64,000 nt of DNA from Golubevia sp. BC0850. Lineage: Eukaryota > Basidiomycota > Exobasidiomycetes > Golubeviales > Golubeviaceae. The stretch covers positions 1,178,001 to 1,242,000 of the forward strand of contig JAAVVG010000004.1 of assembly GCA_012976225.1 (NCBI GenBank). Direction: 5' to 3'. Below, in pieces: positions 36,853 to 48,962 of this stretch; the stretch's first letter is position 1, and each line of letters begins with the position of its first letter. The notes beneath the pieces are model-generated. The model saw nothing but the letters and a program-made list of their open reading frames with translations. It was not told where the DNA came from and did not search any database. Both the position numbers and the translations under genes were made by a program.

Positions 36853-38388
36853 CTACTCACCCAAGTCTCCAGCTTTCAACTTTCTCAAAACAACTTTCCC
36901 ACTCTCGAAGATCTCCAGTTCTTCCAATAGCTCTCTGTTATTTTTCCACATTGTTGAATCTGTTGAAGCATCTGGAGCCCTCCCATCTGCGCTGAATGGA
37001 GACGCTGGCACCGCAACAACTCTCAGGTTGGGGAGAGAGATCGATGGGATGAGACTTGCCAAAAGAAACTCCTCTAAGAAGTCGTATTTGAGGACTCCCT
37101 TGTGGACGTACCTATAGCAGCAGTGCACACAAAGGATTTCCACATTTGGTGGCACTCTTACATTAAATCTGTTGAGAGTGCTCAAAGCAGTGACATCCAA
37201 CGACCATATCTTTAAAGCATTAAAGTGGGAAAAATCGGTTAAACCGGAGGGAGCAGAAGAAATTTCAAACAGACGCAGATGCTTGAGCGTGTCCAGGCTA
37301 AGTCGAATACTTGACAGGCAGGTTGAGTATAGTTTTGTTTTATCACCGAACCTTTCCCTGATATTTTCAGTCGAGCAGCTAAGCTATAATGAAGAAAAGC
37401 CTCTTGTCACTTGCAGGAGATTATGAATCGATTCCGTCTTCTTATTCCCTCCGACCCAACTCTTACTCTGTTCTCTAGGCGTACCCCACCAAGTCTTGTT
37501 ATTCGATTCATCATAAACAAAGACCACTCTTAAAGCCAGATCAGTAATATTCGAAAGGCCTTTGAAGGTAGATTTGAATTCTGAAAGAAAATTGAAGTCT
37601 TCGTGGCTGCTCATGGTAAAAGCGAAAGCGGCCCGACGAAGAGTTGGGCAGAAAGTTGTGATCCAAATGACGTTCCTAGCTGACGATAAGTGAGATGAGC
37701 GACCACCCTCTGACGAGGGAATGTTGATTCTCTTGAGAGAGTTTGTGAAGAACGAAAGCGGGATCGACTTCCCATCTACTCTTTGTTGAAGTTGAGGGAT
37801 GAGGCTTGGAAGCCTTATTATGAGAGATTGAAGATTGAGGAGACTTCCAAGAACTGCTTGGTTCACTACTTGGAGACCGTCCTCGAATCGAGCCTGAGGA
37901 GCTGCTGTTGCTGGAAGGCGGGAGAACGGGAGGAATTTTGGAGCAGCTGCCTGGATCAGGCCGTCATTGAGCTCGGAGTAACAGTAGAATCACTTGACCA
38001 ATTTCCAAACTCTACTCCGTTCCTTTGCAAGCATTCATAGAGAGACAGAATGGTAGCTAGTGACACGGTGACGTTGGTTAGAAGGTTGCGTTGCCAGATC
38101 GGATGAGTCTTGGTGCAAAGTAGAGCGACGCTCCTCAGAGTAGAGTCTCTTAATCTGAAGGGGAAATGAAGGAATAAACATCAGCTCCTGTCCGATGCTG
38201 CTCCATTGCGACTCTTGTGTGTCGATACTCACTTTCTCCTGGCCTCCCTCTACTCTTCGTTCCCACCCCATATCACACCATTCCTTGACGAACTTGACGA
38301 TGACTATCATCACATCTTCTGGAATAGAGTCCAAGCTTGGAGGAGTCTTGACTTTGACCTTTAAAACCATTTTTGTAATTTGATCCAT
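36853..38388 (-). pseudogene. F-box-like / leucine-rich family protein, disrupted (copy B)
   Basis: Starting at the ATG at 38388, the N-terminus has an F-box-like LDSIPEDVMIVIVKFVKEW. A homologous acceptor at 38154 leads into LRSVALLC and IWQRNLLTNVTVS. Downstream, leucine-rich sequence runs from about 37940 to 36853: LLNLQSLIIRLPSLIPQL, NVIWITTFCPTLRRAAFAF, FKGLSNITDLALRV, LKIWSLDV. Copy C at 60479-61854 aligns along the whole length, including MDQ at the start. Two defects are visible. The strong GTGAGT donor after GGQEK does not restore the frame at the acceptor, whereas a weak GTGGGA donor does. A TAG at 37384-37386 interrupts an otherwise open frame, and only a 27-nt GT-AG pseudo-intron would remove it. 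A functional F-box protein would select SCF ubiquitin-ligase targets. Confidence 0.55.
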
Positions 38389-38619
38389 AGAAAAAGTGAG
38401 GAAAGGAAGAAGCACAGTCGAAAGAATTTGCTTCTTTGAAACACGAGCCCCTGAACGCCTGAACGATCGAGCCGGGAATCTCGAACCCCTCTTCCTCACT
38501 TTCAATCCGTCTCTCTCTACCATCCTCTCTTTTGATTCAGAAACTTTATGAAGAACGTCTGGAGAACAAGTCTAGAAATCAAGTACGTAACAGTGCAAAC
38601 AAAATAAAGTCGGAGTTTT

Positions 38620-39963
38620 CTACCTCGAATAAATACTTCCATCTCTTAATTTTCCCGTCTTAGGCAATTCAGCTCCTACACTGAATCCAACACTAGCCTG
38701 ACAAATCTTCTCAAAGATCGACATCTCTAGATCATCTTGGGGGGCATACAGAAGCACGAATCCAGGTGGCATCGAAACGAGAGGGAAGGGAGGATGGCCA
38801 GAGGCTGCGTGTCTTACACCCCATTGCTTTCTCAAAATGAGATCTGCATCTAGTGGAGAGAGTAGAAGATGGAGAGATTGAGGTGCTGGAGCTGGGTTGA
38901 GAGGCTCGTAGGGTCTGACTGTCCTTGGAGGAATCGCATTCGGATCAGGGGTTGGCAGAGGTGCAGTGGGAAATCCAAAGGGTGAGAGATGGATGTGCAT
39001 TATCTGATTACAGATTGAAAAATATCGGACAAAGAGAGTCAGAAACCGACCAAGTCAAACAAGATTGGAGTGAGTCTGTCGGCAAGTTCGTTCGACGGCT
39101 GCGTGACACTCACCTCTCTTCTAGTAGCTCTCAACCAAAGAGACCCTCCTTTCTCTTCATCGAAATCAGGATGAGCGAAGATTGCTGGTCCGATTCTTTC
39201 GATTGAAGAACAGCCGTAAGCCAGTAGCTTTGGATACTTCTCAGCTAAGCTCTTGAAGAACTCCAACTGCCTTGCTGCCAGCTTCTCGTTCGGAGTTTGA
39301 ACTATGTGACGTTGAGGAGTTGGACTTGAAGGATGAAGAGAGGCAGAAGTGTTAGAAACAAGAGAGAGTGAGAACAAGGAGACCAATGGAGGAAGATCAG
39401 ATAGTTAGCAAAGTCAAAATGCCAGAGAACGAACGGATCTCAACGACTTCTCGAGCCTGCCACGGACCATCGCTCCGTATTGCATCGCTCCGTAGCCCCA
39501 GCTCTAGTGATCGCAAACTTCTCTTCCGAACCTAGGTATGGACCTGTATCTTATTCTCTTGAGTCAATCATTTATTTGAGGGGGATGAGGCTTCCATGAT
39601 TCCATGCACTCACTAGTCACAAAGAAAAGGTCTGTCGCCAATTCTCTCCGGCACATGTTCTTCACTCAGCCATCTTCTAGAGTCCCTCTCTCCTTCGACC
39701 TCCAGTAACTTCCTATCTCCATAGTCTACTCTGTGAAATTTGAGGAGATATTTGATGAAGAGGCAACGAATGTAACCAATGTAAGATTGTCCAAATCCCC
39801 CAGGTCCAGTGCTTAGATAATCTTGATAGCCTCTTAGAAAAAGTATCCATGAAGTAGCTGAACCAACTATTAATAGTAGCCAGATAGGACTCGAGGGAAT
39901 CAAATGGGGAAATGGACTCATTGGAGTGATGGGGGGGGGAGGTAAAGAAGAGGATTGAGACAT
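38620..39963 (-). CDS. Luciferase-domain (DUF5519) membrane-anchored protein
   Basis: Three exons, 39963..39614, 39324..39114 and 39003..38620, encode 314 residues. After a Pro-rich start, residues 22-44 form one membrane segment (SPIWLLLIVGSATSWILFL). The rest matches the fungal luciferase-like domain: the central FAHPDFDEEKGGSLWL, then MHIHLSPFGF, LHLLLSPLDADLILRKQWGVRH and the strand FVLLYAPQDDLEMSIFEKI. In spite of its name this domain has no shown light reaction; its role is unknown. All junctions are GT-AG and in frame. A run of nine G (39931-39939, CCC codons on the coding strand) near the start makes this gene prone to slippage or sequencing error. It is divergent from the DUF1365 gene. 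Confidence 0.8.
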
Positions 39964-40500
39964 ACAACATGAAACTTGTTCAGCTCTTTATAGCTTTGGA
40001 AAGGAGGACAAAACATCCAACTAGGCTGACAAGTGCAGAAACTGACTATTAGAAAGAGCTAAAATGGTTGATCTGGAGGTAGGTGGCAACAGTCGAGGGT
40101 GGCGTGTCTTGGAGGGGTCAGAAAAAGGGGTCCAAGTCTACTTGCCAACGACCTACCCCCTCTTCAGTAAAACCTTCTTTGAGGAATATTTTGGAGTCAT
40201 CTTGAAATCGCTGGAGATGCAAAACGGAGTATAGAGTGGTATTGGTCTCGAGGTCAGGGACTAGGGACTCAATCACTCTCTCTTCTCCCTCTTTTGCAGC
40301 CTTCTGATCAAGTCCGTGAACCTCATCCTCCAATCAACAATCAACGGTAATTTCTCTTTGAAGAGATGAGAGTCCTCTTTGAGGTGATGTGGTGGCGAGA
40401 TCCTGAGTCTCGCCATCGTGAGAATCCGCATCAGCCTCTGCTATTGAAACCATTCCCTCTTCTTGCCTCAACTCAAGTTCGGTCCATAATTCAAGCAAGG
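39964..40500. other. Divergent promoter region
   Basis: About 540 bp between the luciferase-domain gene (-) and the preferred start of the DUF1365 gene (+). The frame of the latter is open from an ATG at 40366, so part of this spacer could be coding. No repeat or RNA gene was recognised. Confidence 0.4.
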
Positions 40501-42951
40501 ATGCTGGATCTTCTCCAGGATTCTAGTCTGCTGCCGATTCTAATCCTAACTGTGTTTGTGCTTGTGACAAGATTGGCAATCTACCTAACCCCAATCCCAC
40601 AATCTCAATTCTCAACTTCAAATACAAGTTTGTCATTCATTATACCATCGACTGTAGCTCACGCAAGATTTTTACCCAAACCATCATCTCATAAATTCAA
40701 ATACCCAGCTCTTTTCCTAGCATTAGAATTGAATGCCTTAGAGAACTCAGCCTTAGATTTAGGTAAATGGTTCAAATGGAAAGGCAATCCGTTCAACATT
40801 GACAACCACACCAAGAAAGGTTGGTCAGTACTTTCAATTCTACCTACTGAGTATCTAAGATTGAAGTTTGCTGGAATGGAAGAGCAGCTGGTAGCAACTG
40901 ATGAAAAGCAGCAGAAAGGAAAGGATCAGCTCATCTCTAATGGATCAGAGAAGTTACAAGGTAGCATCTTACTCAAATTGGTTTACGAATTGAGATCAAG
41001 AGGTTATCTATCTTCAGGTCCACAAGATCAAGATTGGGGAGAGAAGAGTGGAGAGAAGGTTCCAGGTTGGAGATCAGAGTTAGGTCAGGTTTGGTCAATC
41101 ACTATGCCTTGTGTACTTGGCTTTCAAGGTATCAATCCTTTGACTGTTTACTATTGCTATAGACCTGCTGGGTATGGAGCTTCGGGAGCCGAAGGGGAAG
41201 TAAATGGGAGAGGTCCATTCTGGTTGGCCATTTTAGAGGTTCACAACACCTTTTCAGAAAGACACGTTTACATTTTAGAATCCAATGTAGATGAAGAATC
41301 GGAATCAACTAAAAGAAGAAAAGGATATCAACATCAATGGACTTTTGAAAGAAGTTTTCATGTCAGTCCTTTTAATGACAGAGGAGGCTTTTATTGTTTA
41401 ATGATGAATGAGCTATTTCAACCTTCTAAAGATCAAGAACAAATTGAACAGAATAATGAAGAACAAAAAGATCGAACATCTAGGAATGAGGTCGAGCAAC
41501 CTGAGATAGGCATCAGATTATTACTTCTAGTCAATCCCGACGAAGGTCCCTCAACTACTTCTACCTCTCCTTCATTTTCTTCTCCATCATCTCTTCATCC
41601 TAATCTTCAAAAGAAATTGATTGCAACTTTGAGTTCTCATCCAAGTTCAAGTAGATTAGCTCCCACTCCTTTATCTGCTCTCTCAATTTCAACCTCTCTA
41701 TTACGTCAACCTTTAGATCTCTTCTCAACCACTTTTAGAATTCTATGGGAAGCAGGAAAACTTCACTTTGTAAAGAAATTGGACGCATTCGGTAGACCTG
41801 ATATGATGGAAGGGCAAAGTGAGATGGTAGGGAAAAGGGATGAGATGGACTTTGATGGAGTTGGTTTACCTCCGGTTTGGAATTCTATTGAAGCTAGGAG
41901 AAGTGGAAAGGGAAAGAGTGGAAGAGAAGCCTCAAAGTCAGGTTCTGAATTCGAAGTTCAAGGATCCGATAAGAATTCGGAGAAGGTTAAGAAATCTAAC
42001 TTTGGAGGTTTACTTTGGCCTTCTGAAAGTTGGATCGAAAAGGTTTCAAGAGAAACGTTCATGAGTTTTATCACTCGAAATTTGGAATCTGCCTATCAAG
42101 ATGGAAGTAGAACTGGAAGTATCAAGGTCACCTCTACTGATGAAGCCGTTTCTGATGTCTTGGTCGAATCGAAGAAGGAAGATCTGACAAGTTCAGCCTC
42201 GAAGCTTCAAAATTTGATCGTTTACATTAGATCACCTTCTTTCTATACGGATGTTCTGATGTATCCAACCGTCGATTTAGCTCTTCTGTTTGGGTCTAGA
42301 GTTGGTAGACGGTGGGGAGTGAATGATCTCAAAGCCTTTCGGAATCATCTCTCTGCAGACGACTTCACGGAAGAGAAGCTAGGAGAAACTTTCAATTCAA
42401 AATCAGACTGGAAACTCAACACGATGAACAAGATCAGAGCTAGGCATTTGAACTGGAGTCTGGAGAGAATTAAAGATGAAAAAGGAACAAAGAAATATGA
42501 AGAATCAAGAGCTTCACTTTTGAACGAATTGATACCTTTATCAAGTTCTATCAGTCCCAATTCAAACCAATCCAGAAACATTACGACCAAAGACTTACCA
42601 CCTCATCCATATTCCACTTCAACACCTCTAATCTCTTTCAACCTTCTCCTATCACTCTTCCTTCTTCATCTATTCACCATCTTGGAGTTCAATCTCTTCA
42701 GAATTTTGAAAGCAAGATATGTGGCTGGAACTGAACCTTGGTTGGAAATCTCAAGAGGTTTAGAGCTTTTGTCATCTCAGAAGAAAGCAGAATCGGCCAA
42801 GAGAGAAGAAAAGTCTGAATTGGAAGAGATGGATTTCGTGGAGGTCGAGAAAGTGGAGGAGCAGGAGGGGAGAGAAGGAAAGCAGAATAAGGACAGGCTT
42901 GAGAGTGGGAGACCGAGTTGGTTGAGTTTAGGTAGTGTCAGAAGAGAATAG
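40501..42951 (+). CDS. DUF1365 domain protein with N- and C-terminal membrane segments
   Basis: Single exon. The ATG at 40501 gives 816 residues and places a membrane anchor (LLPILILTVFVLVTRLAIYL) right at the N-terminus; an upstream in-frame ATG at 40366 would add 45 residues without clear features. The body matches DUF1365: HARFLPKPSSHKFKYPALFLALELNALE at the start, then GFQGINPLTVYYCY, WLAILEVHNTFSERHVY and the late FHVSPFNDRGGFYCLMM. Bacterial members often sit beside cyclopropane-fatty-acid or lipid genes; the biochemical role is unknown. The fungal protein is long because of Ser/Lys-rich inserts. A second hydrophobic helix near the C-terminus (LISFNLLLSLFLLHLFTILEF) is followed by a charged tail. 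ER or lipid-droplet location would be a guess. Confidence 0.82.
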   Translation: MLDLLQDSSLLPILILTVFVLVTRLAIYLTPIPQSQFSTSNTSLSFIIPSTVAHARFLPKPSSHKFKYPALFLALELNALENSALDLGKWFKWKGNPFNIDNHTKKGWSVLSILPTEYLRLKFAGMEEQLVATDEKQQKGKDQLISNGSEKLQGSILLKLVYELRSRGYLSSGPQDQDWGEKSGEKVPGWRSELGQVWSITMPCVLGFQGINPLTVYYCYRPAGYGASGAEGEVNGRGPFWLAILEVHNTFSERHVYILESNVDEESESTKRRKGYQHQWTFERSFHVSPFNDRGGFYCLMMNELFQPSKDQEQIEQNNEEQKDRTSRNEVEQPEIGIRLLLLVNPDEGPSTTSTSPSFSSPSSLHPNLQKKLIATLSSHPSSSRLAPTPLSALSISTSLLRQPLDLFSTTFRILWEAGKLHFVKKLDAFGRPDMMEGQSEMVGKRDEMDFDGVGLPPVWNSIEARRSGKGKSGREASKSGSEFEVQGSDKNSEKVKKSNFGGLLWPSESWIEKVSRETFMSFITRNLESAYQDGSRTGSIKVTSTDEAVSDVLVESKKEDLTSSASKLQNLIVYIRSPSFYTDVLMYPTVDLALLFGSRVGRRWGVNDLKAFRNHLSADDFTEEKLGETFNSKSDWKLNTMNKIRARHLNWSLERIKDEKGTKKYEESRASLLNELIPLSSSISPNSNQSRNITTKDLPPHPYSTSTPLISFNLLLSLFLLHLFTILEFNLFRILKARYVAGTEPWLEISRGLELLSSQKKAESAKREEKSELEEMDFVEVEKVEEQEGREGKQNKDRLESGRPSWLSLGSVRRE

Positions 42952-43321
42952 GAAGACATCCTTTCAAGGCCCTTTGATTGTAAATACTTTCGATAGAGCT
43001 CCATCTCAATTTGACCGACATTCGTTTCATTTCTGTAGATCACAACCAAGCAATTTAGGTGCAAAGTTTCCTTGATTAAGAGGTGTTTGTTGTTACTAGC
43101 GATACAGTAGAATTCTGAAAGAATTAAAGGAAAGAAAAAGGAATAAGTAGGAAAGGAAAAACGAAATGAAGAGCAAAGCAGAAACAAGCACGAAAGCTAC
43201 AAGAGAAAAGAAAGGGGAAGGGGAAGCCAAAGATTGATCAAAAAATTGGTATAGCGACTCAAAAGTTTCCACCCTCTTAAAGACAAAAAAATCATGGACT
43301 AGAGTATCCACCGCAGTCCCT
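42952..43321. other. Convergent 3' region
   Basis: About 370 bp, A-rich on the + strand, between the stops of the DUF1365 gene and the PPR gene. It should hold both 3' untranslated regions. Nothing else was seen. Confidence 0.45.
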
Positions 43322-46300
43322 TCAGAGCCTGGATTCTAAAAGAGACCTCGCCTTCAAAATCAAATTCGGAGGATAGGCTCTCATTTCCATCCTACTGAGA
43401 AGCTCCTGCGCCCTCTGAACCTCTCCTGCTACCAATTCGGCTTGAATCATTGATTCATACGTTGAAGGTTCTCTGTAGATACCACCGAAGCCATGTTTCC
43501 CTCCTGTCGAGACGGGAGTAGTAGCCACATCTGCAACTCCCGCTCCAGCTCCGTGTTGTCTCGGAAGATGATTTCCAGCAGCTGCTCGTCCAGCTTGAGC
43601 GTCAATCATTTCTTCAAATACCTCTCTAGCTTCTTCGATCGAGTAACCTCTAATCAAGTGATTTGCGATATAAGCTGTTGGATGTAGAACGATTGGGGAA
43701 TCGGAGGATCCTTGCCTCGTCTTTTGAATCCAAGACTTCATCAAATCGCTTCTTGAATGATGAATGAAGACAGAAAGCAGAGCTTCGAAGGAGACTGCAT
43801 CTGGGAATGAGGGTAGACCAGTGGCTCGATCGAGAGGAGTGGAAGGATGAGTTGGGATTGATTCGAAGATCGAGACGGCTTCCTCTAGATTGGATTGATG
43901 AATTCCTGCCGAGGTGATGAGACTAGCCCAGTGAGTACCTTGGACCTGGACGTTTGGATCCGCTAGAAGTTGGGAGAAGACGGAGGAGACCTGCTGTGGC
44001 ATGACCGGCTGAAGAAGAGAGAGGATGATGAGGGATGAAAGTCAGTTTCATCCTTGAACTGTAATCTCTTGACTTCAGCAACAAGATTATGGTCGATTTT
44101 ACTCACCTCCATGTTTCCATAAAGATCTAAGAACAGCTTATAGGTGTGAGCACTAGGCTCGACTCTCCACTTTCTCATCTTCTCGACAAATCGCTCAGCC
44201 TTAGCTCTATCGGGTTTGGTTGAGGTGAAGAATTGGATCATGGTATTGTAAGGAGGGACTCTTGGTTTGAATCCTCTGTCCTGTTCCATCTTCTCGAAGA
44301 GACGAACCGCACTGTCTTCGTCTCCAGTCCTCGTGTAAGCGTTGATGACAGCTCCATACGTGACACTTGTAGGGTTGAGGTTCAACTCTGGAGAAGTCAT
44401 GAGGTCGAAGAGTTGAAGAGCTCTTTCAGCCTTTCTGGCTCTTGAGAGTTTGGAGATGACGGTATTGAAGAGATAGGTGTTTGGTCTGCATCCCAACCTC
44501 TGCGATTCGTCAAAGAGTTCTTGAGCGATGAGAGCATCGTCGGTCGTATCCTTGACGGTTGCGATCAAAGCAGCGTAGGCGTTGGCTGTTGGGACTCTTC
44601 CTCCAGCAATCAGACGGTGCCTGTGGACTGATGCCATCTCACCTTCTCCTGCATGAGCTAAAGCGCAGATCATTCCATCCTCCACCGAAGTCCAGGCGTT
44701 GGATTGCCAAGATGGGTTTCCTACCAATCCAGCGACACCCCTAGAGGCGATAGCATAGAGGTACTGGACTCTGGCGACATCACGAGATCTACCGAAAGAG
44801 TTCATGAGAGCCACGATGGATTGAGGGGAAGGGTAGGTTCCAACTTCGACAGCTGCCACTAGCTGAGAATAAGCTGCTTCTGGGTTTGGTTGATTTCCAC
44901 GCCTAGTGCTGACGAGGTTCTCCAACGTACGACCGAGATCGGTGTCAATGACCTGGACAGGAGGAAGATCATTTGGTAGAGGAGCTGCTGGTGCTGGCAT
45001 TGGCCAAGCCTGAGGCTGACTCGAAGTCTGAGCTTGCATCTGGGCTTGCATCTCTTCCACGCTTGGACCGGCTGGGGGTAGAGGTTCGAAGTCGGGCACT
45101 TCCTGAAGAGGAGGCATGCTCTTGTAGATTGGAGAGAGGGGAGGAGTAGAGACCGTGTCCGTGAAGGCGTATCCTGAACCATCGACAGATTGAGCGACTC
45201 CGTGTTCCGAACCAGAGATTGACTGAGCGACGGAAGATCCTACGCTGCTGCCCTCGGACGATCTGAGACTTCTTGCGAAGCTTGGAGAGTACGTCTCGAT
45301 GGCTTCAGCGGCCTTTTCCTGGCCGTACTTGGAAGAGAGAGCACTGGCGATGATCGATGGATCTAAGAAAGTTTTACCGTTGTCTAGCGACTTCTCCACT
45401 TTCATGGCATCCTCCATCAGCATTCCAAGTCCGTCCTTCTTGATGGCTTCGAGATTCTCGGGGCGAAGGAACTTCTCCTCTCGCGCTAGAGCACGAGAGA
45501 TCTTGTTGAAACCAGCAGCATCTAATCCTAAATCCTCGACGGAACCATTGACCTCTTCGCGAGCTAGACGATAGAGAGCTGCGATTCTGTAGGAGTAGAG
45601 ATTGGGGAGAATTGCCAACTCTCCTAAACTGAGTTGGACCTCGTGTAGAGAAGTGATTCCGACGTGAAGAAGGACAGAAGCTGGAACTGCAGGGGCTTTC
45701 TGAAGCTGCTCTAGAGCGCTGGCCAGAGTGGCTGGGTCTTCGAGAGATGACCTGTCCAAGTTTTCGATTCCGAGGATTGCGTCGACGGTGTTGGCGATGA
45801 TGGATTGGCCGCGACGAAGTTCAGATTCATCCTTCTCATTTGAGGCTTGAGGAAGAGCAAAGACAGCGTAGCTCAAGACAGCTCCAGCGTCAGCTGGCCT
45901 AGAGGCATCGTTGAGGGTACGAGCTACTCCAGCCAGAGCTACGACGTTGCGACGAGAGTCCCTCGATCCTTGAGAATGAACCTTGTCGGCGAAGAGGCGG
46001 TATTGGAATTCGATGTGAGCCAGTACGTCATCTAGGAAAGCGTTGGCCATCTGAGTGCTCTCCGGTGACGCAGCAGAATCTTCGAGATGGAACTTGGCGA
46101 CAGAGCATAGTTTGGAGATCGAAGGGTTGAAGGCACTGAATCCGAGGAAAGCAGGTCGAGCAGAAGAGTCTTCTTGTCCCAGAGCCAGAGACTCGGCGGC
46201 TTGATCGTAGAAGGCTGATAGAACGTGATTGAGAGCTTTAATCTTCTCGAGATCGACTTTAGATTCTGTCTGAACGTCCCTGGAGAGATTGTGGATTAAA

Positions 46301-48267
46301 TTAACCAAAGTAGTAGAGTCTGGAAGTGGAAGCATCATCTCCACTGAGGTCCGACGTAGCTCATTGAGTTTGAAGAACCAAGCCAAAGCGGATTCAATGT
46401 CGGATGCTTGAAGGAAGAAAGAAATGATGATGGAGAAGGTAGCGGCGTCTGGGGTAGGGATAGTCGATGTTGACGTTGATGTTGATTCCTCCGAGGAAGA
46501 AAGACCAGCTAGCATCCTCTCGAGAATGGCGACTCCTCCAGATTCGTCTCCGAGTTTGAAGTGAGCTCCGATGAAAGAATTCCAGACGCTTCGATCAGCG
46601 TCAAGATTTGAATGACCACTCTTCGTGACCGACTCTCTAATCTCTTCCCATCCTTTGAACACCTGATTGCAGGCTTCCAATTTCCTTTCGTTCGTTTGAG
46701 CCTCGGTCTCTCCTTCTTGAGCTCCTCCATTGGAGAAAGTGTCGATCAAATGCTTGAATGTTTGCGCATTTGGAGCGGTGAAGTTAGATTTCTCGAGGTA
46801 TCCTAGAATCGAGATGGCTTGTTCAGCGTTACCTCGGTAAGCGCAGGACTTGAGGAGAGCGTTGTACGGCTCGGCTGAGGAGAACCATTGCCTAGAGTTG
46901 TGAGCGACTCCCATGAGTTGAAGGGCTTGAGCGAAAGAATCGTCTCCTGATGAGGCTCCAGTTTGAGACAGATCGGCATTCTCAGAGGTTGATAGAGACT
47001 GAGATTCTTCATTCTTGACTTGGTCTGTTGAAGAGGCGTATCCCCTCTCCTGTGACTGTTGCTTTAGTTCTTGAACTTCGCTGTCTCGTTGACACAGAGC
47101 TCTGACTAGAACGCTGAAAGTCCTGTTGTTGGGAATGATGTTCTTCTCAATCATCTCGACGTAGGTATCTGTGAGGCTGTTGACGTCTTGACCTTTGCGT
47201 CTGACTGATAGCAGTGCCTCTAGAGCAGCGTTATAGCTGGCAGTGGCTTGCTGAGAGGAATCCAGAGCACGGAATTTCCTGACCAAGGATCGAGCGCTGA
47301 CTTCGTCCTTACTCTGCTGCACATCCATTAACTGGCTGTACATTGGAAGTTTCTTGAGGGAAGAAGGTTTGGGGGAGCTCTGATCGTCGTTTCCGATTGG
47401 GAAGGGTTCGGACTCGGAAGAATCTTGCTCTGGAAGTGGAACCGAGTCGTTCGGCGTCGTCGTAGAAGAAACACCTTCTACAGCACTGGTTGAATTCCTC
47501 CTGGCTTGTCGGAGACTAGTGGGAGAAGTTGAGGACGTCGCCGTAGCGTGATCTTGTGCTTCCGGCTCGATGGCTGAACTTGTGATGAGCATTTGACCTC
47601 TTGTCGTCGAGAAGGCGTGAGAGAACCTGTTCCTCATTTCTAATCCAGATAGCTGACCATTGGATGTGACGATGGTCCTCCTACCACTACCTGTACCTCT
47701 GAGGTTACTTGAGCGAGTCGAGGAAGAAGCTGCCGCCTGTCTACGTTCCTCTTCATCGTCTGTCCTAGAGTTTGAACCGTCTGTTGAGGAAGCATTGGCT
47801 TGAATGAGACCACGACCACTTCCCTGGAAGAGCAGGAGGGGGAGGAGGAATGGTGATGAGGGTCAGACAGAAGAAAAAGCTTACTGAAGGGATTCACAAT
47901 ACTTCTGTAACGGAAGGACTCGGAGCCTCTTCGACAAACGGCCTAGACCTGATTGTTTTACTAATCAACTCTTCCCTATTGTTCCCAATCCATACCGAGC
48001 GACCTTGCGTCTTGTCTGACTCACAGTGTAAGTTGAATAAGCACCTCTTCCAGCATGATATTTTGCTCCACCTGCTCCAGCGCCAGCGCTACCTCCTGCA
48101 CTACTTAAACCTCCAGCCCAGCCAGAAGTTGAACCAGCACCTGTACTTGTTGCACCACTGGCGGCACCCCCACTTTGAAAAGCACCTCTGATGGAAGAAG
48201 CTGCAGTTTGATGAGATGCTGCTGCGAATCTACCTAGATTGATGGCTAGCTTTGTAAGAACCGGCAT
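43322..48267 (-). CDS. Mitochondrial pentatricopeptide-repeat (PPR) protein
   Basis: Three exons, 48267..48025, 47823..44107 and 44008..43322, encode 1,548 residues. PPR proteins bind mitochondrial transcripts and control their stability, splicing or translation. The N-terminus (MPVLTKLAINLGRFAAASHQ) is basic and amphipathic, as in a mitochondrial presequence, and is followed by a Gly/Ala/Ser-rich stretch. Helical repeats occur through the N-terminal third (for example SYNAALEALLSVRRKG, NRTFSVLVRALC, PYNALLKSCAYRGN) and are clearest near the C-terminus: NAYAALIATVKD, TYLFNTVISKLSRARKAERALQLFDLM, VTYGAVINAYTRTGDEDSAVRLFEKM, PYNTMIQFF. Exon 1 ends at a GTGAGT donor in phase 0; reading through it meets a stop. 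The frame chosen for exon 2 before the old ATG at 47637 is low-complexity but the only one that joins. The RNA target is unknown. Confidence 0.88.
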
Positions 48268-48962
48268 CCTTCTGAATTATGAGTTATTGAAGCTGAGCGT
48301 AAGTAGCCAAATTAGGAGACCCGAGGGAGTCTTGAGGTTGAGGTGAGGGTGATTGAGGCTTCGACGGGAGGAAGAGAAGAATTGTAAGAGAAGAAGATCG
48401 GGTAGCCGCTTCTTTGTGTCCTTGAAGAATTATGAACAGATCCAAGACTGGATCTTGTTTAGTTGTAAAGAAGGAAAAAATCCCTTCGACTTGAATAATT
48501 GATGTTATTGTTGAGAGAGGAAGGATAAATCGAGTACTGAGTTGATCGTTGATCAGCCATTTTTCTCGAGGGGGAGAGAACCGGCTCAAGCTCAGTGCGC
48601 AGCATTCACCAGTCTCTTACTCATTCATAAGAGAAAAGATTGTCGATTCTGAACAGGTAAAGAAGAAAAAGTAAAAGGGATGTACAACAGAAGCAAGAGG
48701 AGGCGAGACGGTTCTAACAAAAAAGAAGGTGGGTAAAGGAGAGAGAGTGGAGGACAAAAAGTGTTTCGAGACTTTTCTTGTCTATAGATTTGGTTTTTTT
48801 TGATGGTTTCTGATCAGGTTTTTGAAAACACTAGCAACAGGGCAAACAGGAGACAGGCTAAAGGGAAAGGAGCAGGAAGTACACGGCTGAGGAGAGAGAG
48901 AGAGAAGCGGACCTAGAGAATCGAAGCGCTGGAGCTTGAGAGCGACGTCTTGATCTTTGGCT
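48268..48962. other. Intergenic: PPR promoter and bHLH 3' region
   Basis: About 700 bp between two minus-strand genes, with the PPR start at 48267 and the bHLH stop at 48963. It is purine-rich on the + strand in places and has a short T run near 48792. No coding region or RNA was recognised. Confidence 0.45.

Noticed and set aside
40366-40500. 45-codon N-terminal extension of the DUF1365 protein
   Set aside because: In frame but featureless; the start at 40501 puts the membrane anchor at the N-terminus.
47640-47897. Alternative frame over the start of PPR exon 2
   Set aside because: It stops just before the PPR body; the phase set by the GTGAGT donor of exon 1 selects the other frame.
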